From Planctomycetaceae bacterium (GTDB lineage: Bacteria; Planctomycetota; Planctomycetia; Planctomycetales; Planctomycetaceae): a stretch of DNA of 64,000 nucleotides. The stretch is from assembly GCA_020638955.1 (NCBI GenBank), contig JACKHO010000003.1, forward strand, positions 682,001 to 746,000, given 5' to 3'. A model generated the notes under the pieces. That model ran no database searches, had not been told where the DNA came from, and saw only the letters and a program-made list of their open reading frames with translations. The first letter of the stretch is position 1. Every line of letters starts with the position of its first letter. Made by a program: the position numbers and the translations under genes. This document shows, in pieces, positions 56,585-64,000 of this stretch.

Positions 56585-57883
56585 ATGTCTTCTGGCGAAA
56601 TCTCACAAGCCGCGATGGCTGACCGTCAGCTGCGGTATATCAATGGCACGGAGCATCGATACCAGTCTCGGATGCAGAGTCGCAGTTCCGTGGCAGATGC
56701 AGTAGGCACACGGAACATTTCAGCGGCGAATTCACCGAATGAACTGAAGCAGCGACTGCGTCGTTTGGGATACAACGACGACGCTGTGGACTGGGCCGCT
56801 CCCGTAAATGTGCGCTCCATGCCGATGGGCGTGACGGGGCCCCCAGATGAAGAAACGCCGGTGCGTGCCATCATCGATGACCCGACGCTGGAACGGGTTC
56901 TAGGTGGCAACGACTTAATGCCCATCGCATACCTGTTAAGGGGGCAACAGTGTGCCCGGAGCGTGGGTCGGATTCGTATTCGCGATAAGAACGGACAAGG
57001 CGTTGGATTTGGCACGGGGTTCTTTGTCTCACCGAGTTTGATGCTGACAAACCATCACGTCCTGCAGTCCGAGCAGGAAGCAGCATTCAGTGAAATCGAA
57101 CTTGATTTTGAAGTCGACCTGTTGGGACACGTGCGTCAAACCGTCACGTTCGAACTCGACCCGACTCGTTTCTTTCACACGAATTCGAATCTCGACTTCA
57201 CCATGGTGGCCGTGAAACCAAATCGTGACCTCGGACGAGAACCGCGCGAGTGGGGCTGGAGCCGATTGCCGGAAGGGGAAGGGCTGATTGTCAAAGGGGA
57301 GTCTGTTTCGATTATTCAGCACCCCAACGGTGAAGCGAAGCAAATTGCATTGCGTGAGAACCGCGTGGTGGATTTGCTGGACCGATTCGCCCACTATTCA
57401 ACCGACACTGCACCCGGTTCGTCAGGATCGCCGGTCTACAATGACCAGTGGGAAGTCGTAGCGTTGCACCATTCCGGTGTCCCCGCGCGAAACGGGGAAG
57501 GCAAAATCCTGGCGGTCAACGGCCAACCCTGGTCGGCCGAAATGGGAACCCACCGCATCAAATGGGTCGCGAATGAAGGCGTCTTCTGCAGTGAAGTGGT
57601 TCTTGACATCAAGCGGGCCGAGTTGAACACCGAGCAGAAAAAGCTGCGTGACGAATTGTTGTCCGTGGGAAATCCCCCTCTACCGGGAATTATTGTTCCC
57701 GACATTCAGCAACCACAATCGCCCGCCAGTGCAACTCAGCCAGCACCGAAGCCTGTTCGTCCAAAGCCAAATCCCGTCCCCCCCAGGCATGTTGAAAGCG
57801 GGAACTCAGTTACCTGGACTATTCCATTGCAAGTAACGCTGAACGTGCCAAGTTCTGGCACAGATGCAAACCGACAAACATAG
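56585..57883 (+). CDS. Trypsin/V8-like serine protease of the conflict-associated type
   Basis: A 432-residue protein without signal peptide. Residues about 95-125 hold a short leader motif (LERVLGGNDLMPIAYL) that I associate with predicted bacterial conflict proteins carrying trypsin or EndoG domains. The protease domain has the full triad: His158 in TNHHVL, Asp204 in LDFTMV and Ser280 in GSSGSPV. The C-terminal tail is Pro- and Gln-rich (about 378-410) and ends with the SVTWTIPLQVTLNV segment. No endonuclease domain follows, so this is a protease-only version. It lies about 2.5 kb from the STAND ATPase on the same strand with two minus-strand genes between. Confidence 0.8.
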   Translation: MSSGEISQAAMADRQLRYINGTEHRYQSRMQSRSSVADAVGTRNISAANSPNELKQRLRRLGYNDDAVDWAAPVNVRSMPMGVTGPPDEETPVRAIIDDPTLERVLGGNDLMPIAYLLRGQQCARSVGRIRIRDKNGQGVGFGTGFFVSPSLMLTNHHVLQSEQEAAFSEIELDFEVDLLGHVRQTVTFELDPTRFFHTNSNLDFTMVAVKPNRDLGREPREWGWSRLPEGEGLIVKGESVSIIQHPNGEAKQIALRENRVVDLLDRFAHYSTDTAPGSSGSPVYNDQWEVVALHHSGVPARNGEGKILAVNGQPWSAEMGTHRIKWVANEGVFCSEVVLDIKRAELNTEQKKLRDELLSVGNPPLPGIIVPDIQQPQSPASATQPAPKPVRPKPNPVPPRHVESGNSVTWTIPLQVTLNVPSSGTDANRQT

Positions 57884-57909
57884 CCGGCGGGCGTCTGGCA
57901 TAGCCGCAT

Positions 57910-57938
57910 TTGCTGTCTTTGGGGCGTTTCGCTATCAT
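57910..57938 (+). promoter_or_regulatory. Sigma-70-like promoter of infA
   Basis: TTGCTG (57910-57915) and TATCAT (57933-57938) are separated by 17 bases, about 70 bases before the infA start. The -10 matches at five of six positions; the -35 at three. Confidence 0.4.
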
Positions 57939-58006
57939 GCTTCGCTTCGATCGGTCAGCGTTAGGGCCGACAACTCGATACGTATGTACAGGAACTGGTG
58001 ACTCAT

Positions 58007-58225
58007 ATGGCCAAAGAAGGGGCCATTGAAATGGAAGGCGAGGTGCTGGAAGCCCTCGCAAATACGCAATTTCGTGTCAAACTCGACAACGATCACATTG
58101 TCCTTGCGCACGTTTCTGGAAAGATGCGCAAGAACTTCATTCGTATTGTGCCCGGAGACCGCGTGAAAGTGGAAGTCTCCCCGTACGATTGGAATCGCGG
58201 TCGCATTACTTATCGAGCCAAGTAA
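58007..58225 (+). CDS. infA: Translation initiation factor IF-1
   Basis: A 72-residue S1/OB-fold protein that blocks the ribosomal A site during initiation. The start at 58007 (MAKEGAIEMEGEVLEAL) gives exactly the usual length; a GTG at 57998 would add three residues. The sequence shows the canonical IVLAHVSGKMRKNFIRI and GDRVKVEVSPYDWNRGRI. It stands alone here rather than inside the ribosomal-protein operon, with its own promoter. Confidence 0.96.
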   Translation: MAKEGAIEMEGEVLEALANTQFRVKLDNDHIVLAHVSGKMRKNFIRIVPGDRVKVEVSPYDWNRGRITYRAK

Positions 58226-58333
58226 ACCGCTGACGACTTCTTGCACGGCGAATCTGTGTCGTCGATCCTAAGACGTCATTACGGGGCAATGCCGCACAGA
58301 TTCAGGTTTGCCTGACAACTGGGGCCGCTGCAC

Positions 58334-58789
58334 GTGTCGCTACCTTTCGTCAAGTTGTTCACCGACGGAGCCTGCAGTGGAAATCCAGGCCCAGGCGGCT
58401 GGGGGCTTATTCTCCGCCATCCTGCGTCCGGTAAAGAACTGGAAGCCTCCGGTGGTGCTGCGGAGACGACGAACAATCAGATGGAAATGCAGGCCGTCAT
58501 TGAAGGCTTGCGTTTGCTGAAAACGCCGTCCAAGGTCGAAGTCGTCACCGACAGTGCTTACGTAGCGAACGGCTGCAAGTCCTGGATGCCCAACTGGAAG
58601 AAGAACGGTTGGCGGCGAAAGGAAGGAAAGCAGTTCAAGCCGGTCAAGAACGTCGAGTTATGGCAGGAACTGGACTCACTTCTCGCAATGCACGACGTCA
58701 CGTTCACGCTAGTCAAAGGGCATGCCGGACATCCCGAAAATGAACGCTGTGATGAGCTGGCTGTCGCAGCGACTCAACAGTTCAAGTAG
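58334..58789 (+). CDS. rnhA: Ribonuclease HI
   Basis: A 151-residue RNase H that degrades RNA in RNA-DNA hybrids. It begins with a GTG and shows FTDGACSGNPGPGGWG (first Asp of the active site), the NNQMEMQAVIEGL segment with the Glu, VVTDSAYVANGCKSWMPNWK with the second Asp, and the KGHAGHPENERCDELA segment with the His and last Asp. The basic KKNGWRRKEGK region fits the substrate-handle loop. Length matches the family. It follows infA by about 110 bases on the same strand. Confidence 0.95.
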   Translation: MSLPFVKLFTDGACSGNPGPGGWGLILRHPASGKELEASGGAAETTNNQMEMQAVIEGLRLLKTPSKVEVVTDSAYVANGCKSWMPNWKKNGWRRKEGKQFKPVKNVELWQELDSLLAMHDVTFTLVKGHAGHPENERCDELAVAATQQFK

Positions 58790-58905
58790 GAACTGCGCGC
58801 GGGTTGATTCGAGACGGACCGCGGAACCTGGTATGCGTACGGACGTGACTACGTGTAAGCTGTACGGACTCTGATTTCCGTTGTCCCACTCTCACTTAGG
58901 TTCCG

Positions 58906-60303
58906 ATGACCAGCCTCCCCAGTGACTTTGATGCTCGCGGAAAGCATCTGCTGTTTGTCACTGGAAAACTGGCCGCACAACTGGTTCGCCGGGTTGTCGC
59001 CGAGGCCGCAGATCAGTTTGGCTTTACATATGACATCGAAGTACTGGGGATTTCCGTGGCCGCCCTCATGCATGCCCACTGGGTGGTTCGCAAACTCTCT
59101 GTTAACAGCTCCTACGATGCCATTCTGTTCCCAGGCTGGTGTCAGGGCGATTTGAACATGGTCGAACAAAGTGCCGGCAGCCCCTGCTACCTTGGCCCCA
59201 AAGACATCCAGCAGTTGAATCAGTTCCTGGGAGGAAAATCTGTCGACGTCGATCTCGCGAACTACAACGTGGAAATCCTGGCGGAAATCAACCATGCCCC
59301 GCGACTCTCGCTCGATCAACTCATCACACAGGCGGAGCACTACGTTGAGTCCGGGGCCAATCTCATTGACGTCGGTTGCATTCCGGGCGAGCAGTGGGAG
59401 GGTGTTGGCGATGCGGTCACTGCGCTCATCCAAAGGGGCATGCGGGTTTCTATCGACAGTTTTGACAAGGATGAAGTATGCCGAGCAGTCGACGCCGGGG
59501 CCGAGCTTGTCCTCAGTTGTTCCTCGCCGAACATTGACTGGGCCGTTGATGTGGACGTTGAATGGGTGGTCATTCCAGACGAGCCGCGGGACCTTGCGTC
59601 GATGTGGAATACCGCAGATCAATTGAAACAGTCAGGCCGCAAGTTTCGGGTTGATCCCATTCTCGAACCAGTAGGATTCGGGTTCGCCGCGTCGCTTTCG
59701 CGCTACTTTGAAGTGCGTCGTCAAAATCCTGAGGTGCCCATCCTAATGGGAATCGGCAACGTCACGGAATTGTCCGACGTCGACAGTGCCGGGGTGAATT
59801 TTCTGTTGTCGGCCATATGCGAAGAGTTGAGCATTAACAGCGTGCTGACAACGGAGGTCATTACCTGGTGTCAGCAAAGTGTGCGGGAATTCGACCTCTC
59901 GCGACGACTGGCCCACTATGCAATTCAACAGTCAACGCCTCCCAAACGTCTCAGTCCGCAGTTGGTCATGCTGCACGACACGCATAGCCGTGATTTGGGC
60001 GAAGAGACTCTCACAACTCTGGCTCAGGACATCCGCGACGCAAACTTCCGCATCTTTGTAGAGCGGGGCGAAATTCACATCATGAACCGCGATGGCTACT
60101 GGCGCGCGACCGATCCTTTCACGTTGTTTAATCAGTTTTCGGCAGCCGTTTCGCTCGATGCGAGTCATGCGTTTTATCTGGGATACGAACTGGCCAAAGC
60201 CATGACGGCCCTCCAACTCGGGAAGCGATACACGCAGGATGAGTCGCTGCACTGGGGCTTCCTGACGGTTCCCGAGCCTAAACACCGCAGCCAGAACGAC
60301 TAG
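58906..60303 (+). CDS. Dihydropteroate-synthase-like protein (methanopterin-pathway type)
   Basis: A 465-residue protein belonging to the DHPS-like group found in archaea and in bacteria that use tetrahydromethanopterin, including planctomycetes. A DUF6513-like N-terminal region (KHLLFVTGKLAAQLVRRVV, YDAILFPGWCQGDL) is followed by a TIM-barrel with GANLIDVGCIPGEQWEG, RVSIDSFDKDEVCRAVDAGAEL and VPILMGIGNVTELSDVDSAG. A C-terminal DUF4346-like part (about 360-450) has MNRDGYWRATDPFTLFNQF. Its exact role in pterin synthesis is not established. No other methanopterin or C1 gene is in the window. The ATG has a TAGG site 8 bases upstream. Confidence 0.8.
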   Translation: MTSLPSDFDARGKHLLFVTGKLAAQLVRRVVAEAADQFGFTYDIEVLGISVAALMHAHWVVRKLSVNSSYDAILFPGWCQGDLNMVEQSAGSPCYLGPKDIQQLNQFLGGKSVDVDLANYNVEILAEINHAPRLSLDQLITQAEHYVESGANLIDVGCIPGEQWEGVGDAVTALIQRGMRVSIDSFDKDEVCRAVDAGAELVLSCSSPNIDWAVDVDVEWVVIPDEPRDLASMWNTADQLKQSGRKFRVDPILEPVGFGFAASLSRYFEVRRQNPEVPILMGIGNVTELSDVDSAGVNFLLSAICEELSINSVLTTEVITWCQQSVREFDLSRRLAHYAIQQSTPPKRLSPQLVMLHDTHSRDLGEETLTTLAQDIRDANFRIFVERGEIHIMNRDGYWRATDPFTLFNQFSAAVSLDASHAFYLGYELAKAMTALQLGKRYTQDESLHWGFLTVPEPKHRSQND

Positions 60304-60394
60304 GGCACGAGCCTGCCGGTAACGATATTGCCCTGCTTGGCCGTTTTGCTCTATACCTCCAGCCCTTTCTGGCATGGATTTCAGGAACGAGCGA

Positions 60395-61702
60395 ATGGAA
60401 ACAGGACGGCGCATTTTCGCTGCAGGAGCAATCTTAGGGGTTGCCGTGGGATTCTTCGGTGGTCATTTCACCGTTTGGACATCCCCCGGCGTCGACGAAG
60501 CGGCACAGTCATTGTCGACCAGCAACCCCTATCCATTTGCCGACCTGGACATTTCTTTCACTCCGGAAGGTATCCCCGTCCCTGAGTCGGAACTCAAGAC
60601 TGCGTTTGCTGTTGCGCCGGAAGGATCGCTTGCGGATGCCACACCAGACATTGGGACGGAAGCACCTCCAGAGCTTATGCCACTGGCCCCGTCAGAACCA
60701 ATTCTCGACACTCGGCCTGTGGCGGACATTGCCCCGGAAACGCTCATTGAACCGAATCCATTGAAGGTGCCACACGCTGCTCCCATTGTAGGCGCTCCGA
60801 GTCTGCCCCCCCCCAAACTGTCGAATCCCCAAGCCGATGAAGCGATTCGAGAATTGATTTCCAAAGAACTCGCCGGGCGTCCCAAACACGAACAGGATGT
60901 CTGGTTCGATTCGCTGAAAGGACTGAGCGTCCCGCATGCCATTGGCGTCCTCGAAATGTGGAAGCTGAGCGGCGGTAGCCCCAGTCCTCTCTCCTTTCCC
61001 TCACCAGAACCTCATGCGGAACCACCGCTGTTTGGAGACTTGAACGAACCGCCGTTCAGCGCGTTTCCTGCTGTCGCCAATCCAGCAATTCAAACGCACA
61101 TCCAGAATTTGCGGCATGCGAACACCCCCGGCTACAGGTGCCGGCGCCGCTACACGGTTGCCGAGGTTGGAAGTACCGCCAACGCCGTGACAATCGATTT
61201 CTCATCAGGTTCCTCACGCGACACTGGTTCCCCTTTCGACCTGCTGGTAGGAGGGACTGGATTCTTCGTCGTTGAGTGCGACGGCGAACGGCGCTACACA
61301 CGTTACGGACACTTCACTCTCGATGAGGAGCGGCGCGTCGCTCTTGAATTGGGCGAGCAAACCTGGAAGCTCGTTCCCGAACTGACAATTCCCTCAGATG
61401 CCATCTCGGTCAAAGTCAGTCCCGAAGGCGTTGTGACAGCAACTCGGCCGGACAACAACGAACATGAAATTGGCAAAGTGTCGATTGCACACTTCCTCAA
61501 CGTGCAGGGACTCAAACCAGATGGTCCAGTGCTGTTTGCCGCGACGTCAGCCGCTGGCGGTGAACTTCCCCCTTCCTCGGAGGCGCGGTCGATCGTTCGA
61601 CAGGGTTCGCTTGAGCTCTCAAACGTCGACCCGGAAGCGGAATGGAATGCCATTGAACAGGCCACACGACTGGCGGAACTGGAACGCGGTTCCCTGAACT
61701 GA
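60395..61702 (+). CDS. Membrane-anchored protein with FlgG/FlgE-like domain
   Basis: A 435-residue protein with an N-terminal hydrophobic anchor (about residues 7-24), a Pro/Ala/Glu-rich low-complexity stalk (about 50-140) and a C-terminal flagellar rod/hook-like domain (about 220-435). The C-terminal part shows the pattern of FlgG/FlgF: IQNLRHANTPGYRC in place of the N-terminal ANxxTxGF block, the GSPFDLLVGGTGFFVVECDG strand, YTRYGHFTLDEE, and RQGSLELSNVDPEAEW near the end. It lacks the long N-terminal coiled coil used for assembly. No flagellar genes surround it. The ATG at 60395 with AGGA upstream was preferred over 60374. Confidence 0.75.
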   Translation: METGRRIFAAGAILGVAVGFFGGHFTVWTSPGVDEAAQSLSTSNPYPFADLDISFTPEGIPVPESELKTAFAVAPEGSLADATPDIGTEAPPELMPLAPSEPILDTRPVADIAPETLIEPNPLKVPHAAPIVGAPSLPPPKLSNPQADEAIRELISKELAGRPKHEQDVWFDSLKGLSVPHAIGVLEMWKLSGGSPSPLSFPSPEPHAEPPLFGDLNEPPFSAFPAVANPAIQTHIQNLRHANTPGYRCRRRYTVAEVGSTANAVTIDFSSGSSRDTGSPFDLLVGGTGFFVVECDGERRYTRYGHFTLDEERRVALELGEQTWKLVPELTIPSDAISVKVSPEGVVTATRPDNNEHEIGKVSIAHFLNVQGLKPDGPVLFAATSAAGGELPPSSEARSIVRQGSLELSNVDPEAEWNAIEQATRLAELERGSLN

Positions 61703-61773
61703 CCAGCGGGCTACTCCAAGACCGCTAGGGTTACCTACCGCAGGAGACGGTGGCCACGGAACATCCCCAGCAG

Positions 61774-62502
61774 CTATTCTGCGACTTCCGTTGGGGCACG
61801 CAAATCAAGAATGCGCTGCTGAATGTCGCGGTGGATTTTCATGTCCCACTCTGCTGCGACATGGGCCTGAAAATCGAATTTCGAGTCGTAGTGATATGGA
61901 TCACGAAGAAATCCTGCTTCGGGATCACCCAGGTCGACAAAGGTAATCCTGGGTTCGGCAATCCATTTGCCCCACGCGAAGACATTGCGTGTCGAATAAT
62001 TCCGCGCGACTTTGACATTCTCGGGCAGCGATTTGGGAACGGGTGTTGTTCGTCCCGTGGAGGAAGGATCGAGCAGTACGAGCAAATCAATGGACACTTT
62101 GGGTTCGGCGTTTAATAGGTCGCACACTTCGCAAGCGGTGTGACCTCCCCAACTGTTTCCCACAACAATGAGTTGTGTCGGACGAACCCTTTCGCAGGTC
62201 GTCCGAATGTGCTGTGCAATGCCATCTGAAAGCGGTGGCATTTCGACATTGATGTCACCCGCCGTTGTTCCGTTCCAGTTGAAGTAACAGCACTCCAGCG
62301 CATGTTCCTTCAAGTCACCTGCAAGCTGAAACATGCCGCTGTTCCCAACGCCACGCTGAGCTGTGCCTTCGATTTGAGCGGGTGTTGGATCGGAGTCCAA
62401 GCCACCAATTAAGACGACCAGCGGTGCCGGCGTCTTCGCGTCTTCGGCGCGCACTTGCTGCGACATCCCAAGGAAAATCAACATCACACAGAGCCAGCGC
62501 AT
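61774..62502 (-). CDS. Exported alpha/beta-hydrolase-like protein
   Basis: A 242-residue protein from the ATG at 62502, which begins a signal peptide (cleavage near VRA, about residue 19). The fold is an alpha/beta hydrolase: VVLIGGLDSDPTP carries the oxyanion-type turn, LIVVGNSWGGHTACEV the nucleophile elbow (GNSWGG), LLVLLDPSS the strand before the acid, and a His late in the chain (FQAHVAAEWDMKIHRDI). Substrate not known; lipase or esterase-like activity is possible. It is convergent with the FlgG-like gene and divergent from the Tat protein. Confidence 0.7.
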   Translation of the reverse strand: MRWLCVMLIFLGMSQQVRAEDAKTPAPLVVLIGGLDSDPTPAQIEGTAQRGVGNSGMFQLAGDLKEHALECCYFNWNGTTAGDINVEMPPLSDGIAQHIRTTCERVRPTQLIVVGNSWGGHTACEVCDLLNAEPKVSIDLLVLLDPSSTGRTTPVPKSLPENVKVARNYSTRNVFAWGKWIAEPRITFVDLGDPEAGFLRDPYHYDSKFDFQAHVAAEWDMKIHRDIQQRILDLRAPTEVAE

Positions 62503-62605
62503 GTGCCGGTGCTCCTCAAATCCAATGGTCATTGACTATGATGTTCTCGCACTTGATGTCGGTTGATGTCAAGACGTTCCCAGAGACTCGGAACCTGGAG
62601 CTGAC

Positions 62606-63976
62606 ATGTTGCTCGATCAGAATCCCTTTTCGCGAAGACAGTTTCTGGGCGCATGTGCCCTTGGTGCAGGTATGGTCGCCAGTCGCGGGATGGGTGCGTT
62701 CGTTGATCCCTTTCTGAAGATTCTCATGCCACGGGACCGGGTACCGCTTTCGTTCATTATCGACGACTCGACCTGTCTGGTGAACATGGGTCACTATGCG
62801 TACCCACAATTTGCTACAGCTTGGCCGGACCGGGCCGAATACAAAAAGGACTGGACCAAATGGCCCCGCGAAATTCCTGATAGCTTTGTGCGAGAGTTCG
62901 GCGAATGGTGCGCCGAGCACGGAGTCAAAGGGAAATACAGCATTGTTCCCAATCCCGCATGCGTGGGCTGGCTCGACAGGGAATTGCCGGGATGGTCACA
63001 CCGCCAACTTGAGGAGAGCCTCAAGCTGGTTCGCGAGCTCATGGTTCCAAACTGGGATATTCATCCCGAAATGATTACGCACACGCGGGTCATCGATTTG
63101 AAAACCGGTCGACCCTTTGGGGACATCAACGCGGGCACCATGGAAAACTCGTATCCCCAAGAAGACAAAAGCGTTGACGAACTCGCCAACTATCTGGCCT
63201 ATGCGCTCCGCATTCTGAAGAACTGCGAGCTTCCCTGCGAAGGAATTACGACGCCCGGCGGGTTCGGTAACCGGGTCAAAACGAAACTTCCCCAGGCTGT
63301 GTTCGAAGCGGTCCGCGATGTCTACGGAACCGACCTGCCTCATTTCTTCAAATACGTCTCGGATGGTGACGAAAGCGCTGAACCGACATTGGAACGTTGG
63401 AAGCACGATTCATCCGACCTGCAACTGACCATGAATGTTCCAGCGGGAACCGGCGACTGGTTCGGCAGTTGGCACGGTGACGCCGAATCTCAGCCGGACC
63501 TCTACTGCTCCGAAGACGCCACCAGCGGTAGGATGGTCGAACTTATCGAGCAACGGCGGCCCGCCCTCATGCTCTGTCACTGGCCGGGCATGTATTGCCA
63601 CGGCAGCAAAACAGGATTCCAGGCTTTCCAACGTGTCGTTCTTTCGCTGGCAGCACGCTTCAAAGAGGAAACATACTGGATGAAGGTGAGCGACATTGGT
63701 CGCTACTGGGCCGCTAAGGAATTGACGAGGGTAACCACGCCCACTCCCAGTGAATTCAACTTCAATACGCCGTTTGGTAGTGCAGATTTTACTGTCGAAT
63801 TTGACCAACGCCTGAACCAGCCAGTCCATGTTGTTGGAAACAAGACGACCACTCTGGAACAGGTGAACCGCAAGCAGGATCTCGTCGCTGGTTCGTACTT
63901 CCAGACTGACTCAGGCACCATTGTGTGCTTCGATCTACCGAAAGGTGACAGCATTATTCGGGGTATAACGCAGTAA
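62606..63976 (+). CDS. Tat-exported protein, possibly polysaccharide-deacetylase-like
   Basis: A 456-residue protein with a twin-arginine signal (FSRRQFLGACALGAG, residues 8-22). The N-terminal domain contains FIIDDSTCLVNMGHY near residue 50 and IHPEMITHTRVIDL near 155, which look like the metal Asp and His of polysaccharide deacetylase-type barrels. GMENSYPQE-type and ITTPGGFGNRVK segments follow, and the LMLCHWPGMYCHG block lies near residue 328. A beta-rich C-terminal domain covers about 370-456. I cannot name the family with confidence. The stop codon is inside the window, so the gene is complete. Confidence 0.6.
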   Translation: MLLDQNPFSRRQFLGACALGAGMVASRGMGAFVDPFLKILMPRDRVPLSFIIDDSTCLVNMGHYAYPQFATAWPDRAEYKKDWTKWPREIPDSFVREFGEWCAEHGVKGKYSIVPNPACVGWLDRELPGWSHRQLEESLKLVRELMVPNWDIHPEMITHTRVIDLKTGRPFGDINAGTMENSYPQEDKSVDELANYLAYALRILKNCELPCEGITTPGGFGNRVKTKLPQAVFEAVRDVYGTDLPHFFKYVSDGDESAEPTLERWKHDSSDLQLTMNVPAGTGDWFGSWHGDAESQPDLYCSEDATSGRMVELIEQRRPALMLCHWPGMYCHGSKTGFQAFQRVVLSLAARFKEETYWMKVSDIGRYWAAKELTRVTTPTPSEFNFNTPFGSADFTVEFDQRLNQPVHVVGNKTTTLEQVNRKQDLVAGSYFQTDSGTIVCFDLPKGDSIIRGITQ

Positions 63977-64000
63977 GTGGATCTGCCTTTGGCGGTACTA

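Overview
This 64 kb window most likely comes from a planctomycete chromosome (Planctomycetota). The evidence is the combination of two Tat-exported DUF1501 proteins, two DUF1080 proteins, a very long secreted CxxCH haem-binding protein with a propeller and HEAT-like repeats, an NHLRC2-like thioredoxin/NHL protein, a dihydropteroate-synthase-like protein of the tetrahydromethanopterin type, and an elongated UvrA. GC content looks mid-range (my impression, not computed). I found no rRNA, tRNA, CRISPR array, IS element or prophage. Apart from one repeat-rich gap and its flanks, it reads as ordinary chromosome.

Layout. 1-3.4 kb: end of a polysaccharide flippase, then a minus-strand pair (unknown protein, secreted propeller protein). 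3.5-8.7 kb: a sucrose operon behind a good sigma-70-like promoter, with sucrose-phosphate synthase, an amylosucrase-like GH13 enzyme and sucrose-phosphate phosphatase. 8.9-16.7 kb: NfeD-type membrane protease, an abnormal UvrA with about 1.3 copies, a zinc-ribbon protein and HemD. 16.8-20.9 kb (minus): MFS transporter, dicarboxylate/amino-acid symporter, DUF1501 protein. 21.2-26.4 kb: an exported set of DUF1080, SGNH-like protein and haem-binding CxxCH protein. 26.5-29.2 kb: small membrane protein, NYN RNase, multi-EF-hand protein. 29.4-34.8 kb: AlaS, a Tsr3/DTW-like protein, glycogen phosphorylase. 34.9-46.6 kb: YfhO-like membrane protein, threonine synthase, phosphotransferase, CdsA, ABC-F ATPase, thioredoxin/NHL protein, ROK kinase. 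46.6-51.0 kb: second DUF1501 protein, two small unknowns including a lipoprotein, and a DUF1080-esterase fusion. 51.2-57.9 kb: the most accessory-looking part, with a STAND (NB-ARC/TPR) ATPase, a 420-bp gap holding four palindromic elements, a CNNM/CBS membrane protein, an unknown membrane protein and a trypsin-like protease of a conflict-associated type. 58.0-64.0 kb: IF-1, RNase HI, the DHPS-like protein, an anchored FlgG-like protein, an exported alpha/beta hydrolase and a Tat-exported unknown.

How the genes work together. Sucrose-phosphate synthase and phosphatase would make sucrose as a reserve or compatible solute. The amylosucrase could recover glucosyl units from it into alpha-glucan, which the separately encoded phosphorylase would degrade; the ROK kinase could phosphorylate free glucose. 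The exported DUF1080, SGNH, DUF1501 and haem-binding proteins are the usual planctomycete equipment for handling environmental polymers. The best candidates for unexplored biology are the STAND ATPase with its glycine-rich hydrophobic N-terminus, the truncated tandem UvrA, and the FlgG-like domain on a membrane-anchored stalk.
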